Notes: generated by a model not told the origin, from the sequence alone. 5,797 nucleotides of DNA from an uncultured Prevotella sp. (GCA_905373605.1 CAJPTO010000202.1:1-5797), one strand, 5' to 3'. Shown: positions 1 through 5,154, counted from the stretch's first letter. Made by a program: numbers and translations.

Positions 1-112
1 AATTCCCGCCCTCATCTAAACTTAGCCTCCGCGTCCTCCTTTCCCTCCGCGTGAGGAATGTTTGTTTACTTGTGATGCACCCACGACTTTCCAAATCCAA
101 TTCCTTTTGACT

Positions 113-264
113 ATAACTCGTCAACTCGTTAACTTGCCCACTCATTAACTTGTCAACTCGTTAACTTGTCAACTTGTTAACTCGTTAACTTATCAACTTG
201 TTAACTCGTTAACTTGTCAACTCGTTAACTTGTCAACTTGTTAACTCGTTAACTTATCAACGAA
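113..264. repeat. 8-bp tandem repeat array, about 19 units, 64-bp higher-order period
   Basis: The stretch reads as consecutive 8-base units of the form TYAACTYG, for example TTAACTTG, TCAACTCG and TTAACTCG. Unit 4 (137-144, CCCACTCA) and the last unit are the most diverged. The units are not random: the 53 bases at 145-197 recur exactly at 209-261, so eight units (64 bp) have been duplicated as a block. HpaI-type palindromes GTTAAC recur through it. Neither strand codes for anything recognisable. It may be a slippage-grown intergenic satellite or a multi-site binding array; the sequence does not decide between these. Confidence 0.9.
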
Positions 265-304
265 CTTCATTATTCTTGAATAAGCCTTAAAATCTATATG
301 TAGA

Positions 305-336
305 ATTGTGAGTTTGGTTTTTTATTGCTACTTTTG
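305..336 (+). promoter_or_regulatory. Possible Bacteroidetes-type promoter
   Basis: TACTTTTG at 329-336 matches the Bacteroidetes -7 consensus TAnnTTTG. ATTG at 305-308 lies 20 bases upstream, one mismatch from the -33 consensus TTTG. A second TTTG (313-316) is too close to pair with it. It is the best promoter match I found upstream of the gene at 823. If used, the transcript would have a leader of about 480 bases running through the six-hairpin array. That long leader, and the possibility of a chance match in AT-rich DNA, keep confidence low. Confidence 0.35.
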
Positions 337-435
337 TCTTTAATAGCCAAAAAGATTTGCTCCAGAAAGATGTTTGCCTTTGAACAACGGCGCATTTGCC
401 ATCATCTTATGTGGCTATTGTTGGCTGATGGCGCA

Positions 436-568
436 CTACAAGCGTCTTTGTAGCCTCGCTACAAGACCCTTGTAGCGGCAGTACAAGCATCTTGTAGCGG
501 CACTACAAGCATCTTGTAGCAGCAGTACAAGCATCTTGTATCAACAGTACAAGCTGCATTGTACTCAT
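436..568. repeat. Six tandem 22-23-bp units, each a small hairpin
   Basis: The units start at 436 (23 bp), 459, 481, 503, 525 and 547 (22 bp each). Each centres on an inverted repeat. Units 2 and 4 have a perfect 7-bp stem CTACAAG/CTTGTAG around a 3-base loop. Units 3 and 5 keep TACAAG/CTTGTA. Units 1 and 6 keep 6-bp stems with 6-base loops. In unit 6 the outer pair has changed on both sides (GTACAA/TTGTAC), so pairing is retained although the sequence differs. The linker between stems is about 5 bases, such as CGGCA or CAGCA. No gene is seen in it. Confidence 0.85.
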
Positions 569-739
569 AAATATGGTACAAACAGGGTGATAAAACGAGG
601 CAGTGAAACCAGCTTTCTTTTTACGACTAGTTGCGTTTGCGCAATAAATCCAAAACAAAAAGCGCAATAACTCATAAACGATAAAGCTCATAAACCCATA
701 AACTCACCACCTAAAACCTCACCAACGCATAAACTGAAT

Positions 740-816
740 AACTCATAAGCTCACAAGCTAAGAAACGCATAAACTAAATAAACTCATAAACTCACAAGCT
801 AAAAAACTCATAAACT
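740..816. repeat. Degenerate repeat, 41-bp period, before the lipoprotein gene
   Basis: The 36 bases at 740-775 recur at 781-816 with three mismatches. Both copies are built from shorter words such as ACTCATAA, ACTCACAAGCT and CGCATAAACT, and looser copies of these extend upstream to about 668. The array ends just before the start codon at 823, so it forms the translation-initiation region of that gene, which has no Shine-Dalgarno sequence. No TAnnTTTG element is visible within it. Confidence 0.65.
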
Positions 817-822
817 CACGAT

Positions 823-1230
823 ATGAAGAAGATACTTTTGTTTTTGGCCTTGTTTGCCATAACCCTTAGTTGCGAACAAAACGAGGACGCGAAGGCTGCT
901 CAGCTGCTTGCAAAGATTGACAGCCTATATAAGGCGGAGCGTTATCAAGACGTGTTAGACTCTATCAGCCTTTTGCGCGACCGCTTTCCGCGCGCCATCA
1001 ATGCGCGAAAAACGGCTCTGGGTTTGTGGCAAACGGCTTCGATGAAGTTGGCACAAGCAGACATTGCACGCACCGATTCGGCATTGCAGGCTCAAGAACA
1101 TGCCTTAAAGCAGGGAAAATTCACCTCGCAACGCAAGGCACAGCTGCTTGTTAAGCGCGATTCGCTGAAAATTCGCTACGAAGCACTCTGCGAAATGGTG
1201 AAGGCCATTCGCAAGAAACAGGCACAATGA
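823..1230 (+). CDS. Putative small lipoprotein with TPR-like helices
   Basis: This is a 135-residue protein of unrecognised family. Residues 1-17 look like a lipoprotein signal: MKK, a hydrophobic core, then a TLSC lipobox with Cys17 as the lipidated residue. The residues after it (EQNED) are acidic, which resembles, without exactly matching, the Bacteroidetes signal for export of lipoproteins to the cell surface. Residues of about 25-56 (an Ala/Leu-rich helix, then ERYQDVLDSI and LLRDRFP) resemble one tetratricopeptide-type helix pair, which would suggest protein binding. The C-terminal third is rich in Lys, Arg, Gln and Glu and probably a long helix or coiled coil. The start is the ATG at 823, the only one giving a complete signal peptide. 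It precedes the promoter at 1265, so it is probably not transcribed with the cluster that follows. Lipidation is well supported; function is unknown. Confidence 0.75.
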   Translation: MKKILLFLALFAITLSCEQNEDAKAAQLLAKIDSLYKAERYQDVLDSISLLRDRFPRAINARKTALGLWQTASMKLAQADIARTDSALQAQEHALKQGKFTSQRKAQLLVKRDSLKIRYEALCEMVKAIRKKQAQ

Positions 1231-1264
1231 TTGGCATGCACGGCGCGATATGCCGCACCTTTCT

Positions 1265-1295
1265 TTTGCCGTTTGCCGAATAATGTGTAATTTTG
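1265..1295 (+). promoter_or_regulatory. Consensus Bacteroidetes promoter for the DUF1599-DoxX-tpiA-SPOR-folE cluster
   Basis: TTTG at 1265-1268 (-33 element) is followed by exactly 19 bases and then TAATTTTG at 1288-1295. Both match the consensus for the primary Bacteroidetes sigma factor (TTTG, about 19-21 bases, TAnnTTTG). Transcription would begin near 1300-1303, giving a leader of about 155 bases before the ATG at 1458. A second -7-like element, TAGCTTTG at 1354-1361, lies at the same place in the second repeat copy, but without a well-spaced -33 partner. I found no comparable consensus in the later gaps, so this promoter probably serves the downstream genes to folE. Confidence 0.7.
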
Positions 1296-1321
1296 CAGAA
1301 ACTAGGCTGCACTCGGCAATG
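1292..1321. repeat. 30-bp direct repeat, copy 1
   Basis: This copy begins TTTGCAGAAACTAGG and ends CTCGGCAATG. It is identical to 1358-1387, 66 bp downstream. Its first four bases are the TTTG of the promoter -7 element. It contains a TGCAG/CTGCA inverted repeat and ends in GGCAATG, which can pair with CATTGCC at 1336-1342. It resembles dispersed intergenic elements in Bacteroidales (recollection, not verified). Confidence 0.9.
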
Positions 1322-1342
1322 TCTGAGCAAGCTCACATTGCC
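1315..1342 (+). promoter_or_regulatory. Leader hairpin, alternative to pairing with the second repeat
   Basis: GGCAATGT (1315-1322) pairs perfectly with ACATTGCC (1335-1342). After a two-base CT bulge, GAG (1325-1327) pairs with CTC (1332-1334) around a CAAG loop. The same CATTGCC can instead pair with GGCAATG at 1381-1387, the end of repeat copy 2, so the two structures exclude each other. It is not followed by a T-tract and so does not look like a simple terminator. The pairing is visible in the sequence; a regulatory role is inferred. Confidence 0.5.
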
Positions 1343-1357
1343 CTCGTTGGCTCTAGC

Positions 1358-1387
1358 TTTGCAGAAACTAGGCTGCACTCGGCAATG
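1358..1387. repeat. 30-bp direct repeat, copy 2
   Basis: This is an exact copy of 1292-1321, separated from it by 36 bases. It is preceded by TAGC, so TAGCTTTG (1354-1361) again reads as a -7-like element. Its last seven bases compete with those of copy 1 for CATTGCC at 1336-1342. It lies about 70 bases before the DUF1599 gene. Confidence 0.9.
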
Positions 1388-1457
1388 CCTAACCGCACTT
1401 TTGAGGAACGAGAAAAGAACGTGCATGCACAACCGCAAGGCCTAAAAGACAGAAACA

Positions 1458-2015
1458 ATGGCAGAAAAAACAAAGACGGAGATAGAATTTGAGGGTACGC
1501 TGGCAGAGTGTGCAGACCTTTTCGAACGGAAACTGCACGACTACGGCGCATCCTGGCGCATCCTTAGGCCCACGTCGCTCACCGACCAGTTGCTCATCAA
1601 GGCCAAGCGCATACGCTCACTTGAGATAAAACGCACCTCGATGGTGGGCGAAGGAATACGCCCAGAGTTCATCGCATTGGTGAATTATGGCATTATCGGC
1701 TTGATACAGCTCGACAAAGGCTTTGCAGACGAGGTGGACATCACGCCCAAAGAGGCGATGGAACTGTACCACGAACGCGCCGAAGAGGCCTTGCAACTGA
1801 TGCTCAAAAAAAACCACGACTATGATGAAGTGTGGCGAGCAATGCGTGTTAGCAGCTACACCGACATCATCCTTACAAAGCTGCAACGCATCAAGGAGAT
1901 GGAAGACCTGCACGGAAACACCCTCGTTAGCGAGGGCATCGACGCCAATTACATGGACATCATCAACTATGCCGTGTTCGGTGCCATTAAGTTAAAGGAA
2001 AATCCAGAGGCCTAA
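1458..2015 (+). CDS. DUF1599 (Nmad1-like) protein with two tandem domain copies
   Basis: This 185-residue soluble protein has no signal peptide or membrane segment. It matches what I know as DUF1599, later named nucleotide modification associated domain 1. That name comes from genomic association in phages; no reaction is established, and here the neighbours are housekeeping genes. The protein is an internal duplication. Repeat 1 spans about residues 25-85 (HDYGASWR at 27-34, TDQLLIKAKRI at 42-52, GEGI at 64-67, NYG at 76-78). Repeat 2 spans about 117-179 (HDYDEVWR at 120-127, TDIILTKLQRI at 135-145, SEGI at 158-161, NYA at 170-172). The conserved His-Asp-Tyr, Trp-Arg, Asp, Glu-Gly and Asn-Tyr positions suggest an active or binding site in each half, so both look functional. 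The start is the ATG at 1458 after an A-rich stretch. It is the first gene after the promoter at 1265, and the next begins 86 bp later. Confidence 0.85.
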   Translation: MAEKTKTEIEFEGTLAECADLFERKLHDYGASWRILRPTSLTDQLLIKAKRIRSLEIKRTSMVGEGIRPEFIALVNYGIIGLIQLDKGFADEVDITPKEAMELYHERAEEALQLMLKKNHDYDEVWRAMRVSSYTDIILTKLQRIKEMEDLHGNTLVSEGIDANYMDIINYAVFGAIKLKENPEA

Positions 2016-2101
2016 GGCCGCACCTGCACCGCATTGCTGCGCCGGGCGGAAAGGGATAACGATGGGGCTGTAGCCCAAAACAAAAGTGATAGCGAAAGAA
2101 A

Positions 2102-4177
2102 GTGAATCGACTCAAGTACATACTCACCAACGTGTGCCGACTGTTGCTGGCCGCAACCTTCGTGTTGTCGGGCTATGTAAAGGCCATCGACCCGCTTGGC
2201 ACACAGTATAAGATAGACGATTACCTCTCTGCCGTGGGGCTGGAAGGGACGTTCCCCCAGTGGATTACGCTCTTCACTTCCGTGGCATTGGCCGCCGCCG
2301 AGTTTGCTTTGGGCGTGTATCTGCTGTTCGCCATACAACGCCGGCGCGTGTCTAAGCTGCTCTTGGCCTTCATGAGCGTGATGACACTCGTCACGGTGTG
2401 GATATTTTTCGCCAATCCCGTTGAAGATTGCGGATGCTTTGGCGATGCCATCCTGCTGTCCAACGGGCAGACCTTGGCCAAGAACATCGCGCTGTTGCTT
2501 GCTTCGGCCGTGGTGGCGCGCTGGCCTTTGTGCATGGTGAGGTTCGTTTCGAAGAGCAACCAGTGGATTGTCACCAATTACACGCTGCTCTTCATCATCG
2601 TGTCCAGCGCGTGGAGCCTCTACACTTTGCCGCCCTTCGACTTCCGCCCTTACCACATCGGGGCCGACATCCGCAAGGGAATGGAAATCCCTGAAGGGGC
2701 AAAACAACCCCAATTCGAAACCACTTTCGTGCTTAGCAAAAACGGGGAAACGCGCGAATTTACGCTGGACAACTACCCTGACTCCACGTGGACCTTCGTA
2801 GACAGCAAGACCGTGCAGACCGAAGCTGGCTATGTGCCGCCCATTCACGACTTCTCCATACAGGATAACGCCACGGGCGACGACATTACAAGCGAGGTGC
2901 TCGCACGTAAGGGGTACACTTTCTTGCTCATCTCGCCTTTCTTGGAACAGGCCGACGACACCAATTTTGGTGCAATAGACGAAATTTACGAGTATGCCAA
3001 ACGGCACAACGTGCCCATGATGTGCCTCACGGCCAGCGGCAAAAAGGCCATTAGCCGCTGGCAAGACCTCACAGGGGCCGAATATCCCTTTTACACCACC
3101 GACGCCACAACGCTCAAAACTATGATAAGGAGCAATCCGGGGCTGATGCTCATCAAAGATGGCGTGGTGATTAACAAGTGGAGTCACAACGCGCTCCCCA
3201 CACAAGCCGAACTGAATGCGCCGCTCGAGCAGATCAGCATCGGCAGGATCGACCCCGCAAGCGTCACGGCACGCATCACAAAGATTGTGCTTTGGTTCGC
3301 TCTGCCGCTGTTCTTGCTCACACTGGCCGACCGCCTTTGGACATGGACAAAATGGATTCGCAAGCAAAGAAAACGCAGTAAACTATATCAACTCTTAAAG
3401 ATAAAAAGAAGAAAAATGAGAAAAAAAATCGTAGCAGGCAACTGGAAGATGAACCTGAACCTGCAAGAAGGCTTGGCCTTAGCAAAGGAAGTGAACGACG
3501 CTTTGGCTGCCGACAAACCTAATTGTGACGTCATCATCTGCACGCCGTTCATTCATTTGGCTAGCGTGGCTGGTGTCTTGGATAGCAATCTCGTTGGATT
3601 GGGTGCCGAAAACTGCGCCGACAAGGAGAAAGGTGCTTACACCGGTGAGGTTTCTGCCGAGATGGTGAAGAGCACTGGCGCACAATATGTTATTCTTGGA
3701 CACTCTGAACGCCGCGAATATTACGCTGAAACGCCCGAGATATTGAAGGAAAAGGTGCTGTTGGCACTCAAAAACGGACTGAAAGTGATTTTCTGCATCG
3801 GCGAAACGCTCGCTGAACGCGAAGCAAACAAGCAAAACGATGTGGTGAAGGCTGAGCTGGAAGGCTCGGTGTTCAACCTCTCGGCAGAAGAGTTCGCCAA
3901 CATCATCGTGGCTTACGAGCCAATTTGGGCCATCGGTACTGGAAAAACAGCCACTGCCGAACAGGCTGAAGAGATTCATGCCTTCATCCGTTCGGCCATT
4001 GCCGAGAAGTATGGCAGCGAAGTGGCCGAAAACACATCCATTCTCTACGGCGGAAGTGCTAAGCCCAGCAATGCACCCGAACTGTTTGCCAAACCTGACA
4101 TCGACGGTGGGCTCATCGGCGGCGCAGCTTTGAAGTGCGCCGACTTCAAAGGCATCATCGACGCTTGGAAGAAGTAA
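2102..4177 (+). CDS. DoxX/MauE-like membrane protein fused in frame to triosephosphate isomerase
   Basis: The reading frame is open for 691 codons from a GTG start. No in-frame ATG occurs before residue 91, so GTG at 2102, after GAAAGAA, is the best start. Residues 1-438 match the DoxX/MauE-type family known in Bacteroides as BT_3928-like. Four hydrophobic segments span about residues 7-150. An NPVEDCGCFGD motif (Cys110, Cys112) follows the third, a signature suggesting thiol-disulfide chemistry at the membrane. A fifth segment lies near 159-176. A thioredoxin-like domain lies at about 270-370 and has ISPFLEQAD where a CXXC would be expected, so it lacks redox cysteines. A sixth segment lies at about 392-415. 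A basic tail rich in Lys and Arg, which looks like translated intergenic DNA, leads into the complete isomerase at residue 439. An out-of-frame TAA at 3379-3381 lies where the first protein should end. Fusion, one-base deletion and sequence error are all possible. Confidence 0.75.
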   Translation: MNRLKYILTNVCRLLLAATFVLSGYVKAIDPLGTQYKIDDYLSAVGLEGTFPQWITLFTSVALAAAEFALGVYLLFAIQRRRVSKLLLAFMSVMTLVTVWIFFANPVEDCGCFGDAILLSNGQTLAKNIALLLASAVVARWPLCMVRFVSKSNQWIVTNYTLLFIIVSSAWSLYTLPPFDFRPYHIGADIRKGMEIPEGAKQPQFETTFVLSKNGETREFTLDNYPDSTWTFVDSKTVQTEAGYVPPIHDFSIQDNATGDDITSEVLARKGYTFLLISPFLEQADDTNFGAIDEIYEYAKRHNVPMMCLTASGKKAISRWQDLTGAEYPFYTTDATTLKTMIRSNPGLMLIKDGVVINKWSHNALPTQAELNAPLEQISIGRIDPASVTARITKIVLWFALPLFLLTLADRLWTWTKWIRKQRKRSKLYQLLKIKRRKMRKKIVAGNWKMNLNLQEGLALAKEVNDALAADKPNCDVIICTPFIHLASVAGVLDSNLVGLGAENCADKEKGAYTGEVSAEMVKSTGAQYVILGHSERREYYAETPEILKEKVLLALKNGLKVIFCIGETLAEREANKQNDVVKAELEGSVFNLSAEEFANIIVAYEPIWAIGTGKTATAEQAEEIHAFIRSAIAEKYGSEVAENTSILYGGSAKPSNAPELFAKPDIDGGLIGGAALKCADFKGIIDAWKK
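3416..4177 (+). CDS. tpiA: Triosephosphate isomerase (C-terminal part of the fused frame, or separately started)
   Basis: Triosephosphate isomerase interconverts dihydroxyacetone phosphate and glyceraldehyde 3-phosphate in glycolysis and gluconeogenesis, normally as a cytoplasmic dimer of TIM barrels. From the internal ATG at 3416 the protein has 253 residues, the normal length, and looks complete. The substrate-binding AGNWKMN contains Lys11. GHSERR carries the catalytic His96. AYEPIWAIGTGK holds the catalytic Glu168 and the hinged loop 6. YGGSAKPSN and GGLIGGAAL form the phosphate-binding end. The ATG follows an A/G-rich stretch (AAAGATAAAAAGAAGAAAA), the sort of initiation region Bacteroidetes use, so independent translation from this point is plausible even if the fused frame is real. 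A strong stem-loop follows the stop codon. Confidence 0.92.
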   Translation: MRKKIVAGNWKMNLNLQEGLALAKEVNDALAADKPNCDVIICTPFIHLASVAGVLDSNLVGLGAENCADKEKGAYTGEVSAEMVKSTGAQYVILGHSERREYYAETPEILKEKVLLALKNGLKVIFCIGETLAEREANKQNDVVKAELEGSVFNLSAEEFANIIVAYEPIWAIGTGKTATAEQAEEIHAFIRSAIAEKYGSEVAENTSILYGGSAKPSNAPELFAKPDIDGGLIGGAALKCADFKGIIDAWKK

Positions 4178-4203
4178 CAAACATCAACTACACAACGGCG
4201 GAA

Positions 4204-4243
4204 ACGCACTTCCTACCCCAACGACGATGGGTGGGAAGTGCGT
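4204..4243 (+). terminator. 15-bp stem-loop after tpiA; terminator or mRNA-processing element
   Basis: ACGCACTTCC, T and ACCC (4204-4218) pair with GGGT, G and GGAAGTGCGT (4229-4243). The stem is 15 bp, perfect except for one U-G wobble, with a 10-base loop. The sequence after it (CACTGCCTTGCCTTTC) is only mildly T-rich, so full termination is doubtful. Lying between tpiA and the SPOR gene, it could partly terminate transcription or protect the tpiA message end, lowering expression of the distal genes. Confidence 0.55.
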
Positions 4244-4302
4244 CACTGCCTTGCCTTTCACCCACTACTCCAACACGGCAAGCGCACGGGGCGAACTGCA
4301 AC

Positions 4303-4998
4303 ATGAAACGTCTGGTAACTCTTTTTTTCATCTGGGCTTGCGCCATCTCTGCCATTGAAGCGCAAACTTTTACCGACCATCTGCGCCGGCGCGACACAAA
4401 GACGCAAGGCGTTGTAAGCATCACACAGAGTGCTGCCATCGAATTGCTGGTTAATGGCAAGGGAAACGCGGGGAAGTGGGTTAATCCCAGTCCCAACGAA
4501 CGCCCCACTACTACCACTACCACCACTACAACGACGCAAACAACCAAGACTACCGTCACCACGGAGCAGGCTAATGCGGCGAAACAACCCACCGACAAGC
4601 GCGAAACAGAACAGGCACGAAAGAACGAAACCAACAAGAAGGAGGCTACTCAAAAGAACAACGCACTGGGCGATGATGATGACGGGCTGAACATTCCCGT
4701 GATTGACACACGAAAAAAGGTGATGAAGGGCGGATACAAGGTGGACGGATACCGCGTTCAGGCCTTTGCAGGCGGCAATTCGCGCGAAGACAAGAATCGC
4801 GCACAGCAAGCTGGCAACCGAATTAAGGCAGCTTATCCCGACCAACCCATCTACGTGCACTTCTATTCGCCACGATGGATTTGCCGCGTGGGCAACTATC
4901 GAAGCATCGAAGAGGCCACACGCATGCTCAATGCCATTCAGGCACTGGGCTACAAGCAGGCTGTGATAGTGAAAGGGAAGATTACGGTGCAGAATTAA
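4303..4998 (+). CDS. Secreted SPOR-domain protein with poly-threonine linker
   Basis: This is a 231-residue exported protein. SPOR domains bind peptidoglycan glycan strands stripped of stem peptides, often at division sites. The start is the ATG at 4303, because it opens a clear signal peptide (MKR, a hydrophobic core, IEA/QT cleavage near residue 20); the frame stays open upstream into tpiA, but such a start would bury the signal. Residues of about 32-59 form a short conserved-looking region (GVVSITQSAAIELLVNGKG). A low-complexity linker follows: ten consecutive Thr (69-78), more Thr to 87, then a Lys/Glu/Gln/Asn-rich stretch to about 120 and an Asp cluster (124-127). The SPOR domain fills about 145-229, with YRVQAFAGG, PIYVHFYSPRWICRVGNY and EEATRMLNAIQALGY. 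The mature protein has one Cys, Cys194. No lipobox is seen, so a periplasmic location is likely. It lies 125 bp after tpiA. Confidence 0.88.
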   Translation: MKRLVTLFFIWACAISAIEAQTFTDHLRRRDTKTQGVVSITQSAAIELLVNGKGNAGKWVNPSPNERPTTTTTTTTTTQTTKTTVTTEQANAAKQPTDKRETEQARKNETNKKEATQKNNALGDDDDGLNIPVIDTRKKVMKGGYKVDGYRVQAFAGGNSREDKNRAQQAGNRIKAAYPDQPIYVHFYSPRWICRVGNYRSIEEATRMLNAIQALGYKQAVIVKGKITVQN

Positions 4999-5154
4999 GT
5001 CTGCGTAAGCGCAGCGCCTGCATACCGTTTCGCTTGTGCCTAACCAAGAAAAGTACAGGCCTCTTAGGCCTTGGCTTGTCTGTAAAAAGGCTGCCATGCA
5101 CGTGCAAAGGCACAAGGACGGGCAACAATACGAACAAAACCATAAATCCTAAAC
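4999..5154 (+). promoter_or_regulatory. folE leader region with nested inverted repeats
   Basis: This 156-bp gap has no TAnnTTTG promoter. CTGCG-TAAG-CGCAG (5001-5014) is a small hairpin right after the SPOR stop codon. CTTGTGCCT (5033-5041) is perfectly complementary to AGGCACAAG (5108-5116), a 9-bp closing stem. It encloses AGGCC-TCTTA-GGCCT (5057-5071) and the palindrome TGCACGTGCA (5097-5106). CCAAG/CTTGG (5044-5048 and 5070-5074) could pair instead. The layout resembles a multi-branch RNA. A riboswitch or attenuator for folE is conceivable, but I do not recognise a known tetrahydrofolate or preQ1 class. A processing site is equally possible. Confidence 0.35.

Larger units (their letters stand above)
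1..822. other. Gene-free, repeat-rich upstream region
   Basis: No convincing coding sequence is present in these 822 bases; the only open frame of any length (minus strand, 503-691, 62 codons) crosses the hairpin array, matches no family I know and is probably chance. The region holds three separate repeat arrays (113-264, 436-568, about 740-816), described in their own entries. At the left edge the octamer CTCCGCGT occurs twice (within about 27-53) around a pyrimidine-rich stretch, resembling short dispersed repeats seen between genes in many bacteria (recollection). A small palindrome, TTATTC-TT-GAATAA, lies at 270-283. A 7-bp inverted repeat, GCCATCA/TGATGGC, lies at 398-404 and 426-432. 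TTGCG-TTTG-CGCAA forms a small hairpin at 631-644. The region may separate two transcription units, the left one lying outside the window. Confidence 0.7.
1231..1457. other. Structured intergenic region and leader of the DUF1599-folE cluster
   Basis: This 227-bp gap carries a promoter, a pair of 30-bp direct repeats and competing hairpins (separate entries). Just after the lipoprotein stop codon, CGGC/GCCG (1241-1255) or GGCAT/ATGCC (1233-1254) can form a short stem followed by CACCTTTCTTTTG, a weak candidate terminator for the upstream gene. The heptamer TTTGCCG is tandemly repeated at 1265-1278, overlapping the promoter -33 element. Open frames across this gap on both strands look like chance translations of the repeats. 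Confidence 0.6.

Noticed and set aside
436..568. Tandem palindromic units as a CRISPR array
   Set aside because: The units are contiguous with 5-base linkers and no unique spacers.
503..691. 62-codon minus-strand open frame in the upstream region
   Set aside because: It is partly translated hairpin-array repeat, has no visible promoter or start signal, and the hydrophobic N-terminal run alone is not enough support.
1292..1387. Two 30-bp repeats with a 36-bp spacer, CRISPR-like in size
   Set aside because: There are only two copies and no cas genes, copy 1 overlaps a consensus promoter, and the would-be spacer pairs with the repeat ends. A dispersed palindromic or regulatory element fits better.
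2065..2076. GGGCT-GT-AGCCC palindrome between the DUF1599 gene and the DoxX-like gene
   Set aside because: It is a very short stem followed by A-rich sequence, with no sign of a terminator or known binding site; probably chance.
2012..3367. Long open frame (451 codons) on the minus strand opposite the DoxX-like gene
   Set aside because: It is the mirror of a well-supported membrane-protein gene with strong codon bias, and its product is Gly/His/Arg/Gln-rich with no recognisable domain.
4135..4302. Upstream extension of the SPOR reading frame into tpiA
   Set aside because: It would place about 56 residues before the signal peptide and overlap tpiA in another frame; the ATG at 4303 is the natural start.
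4258..5115. Long minus-strand open frame opposite the SPOR gene
   Set aside because: The + strand encodes a clear signal peptide and SPOR domain here, and the minus-strand translation resembles no family.
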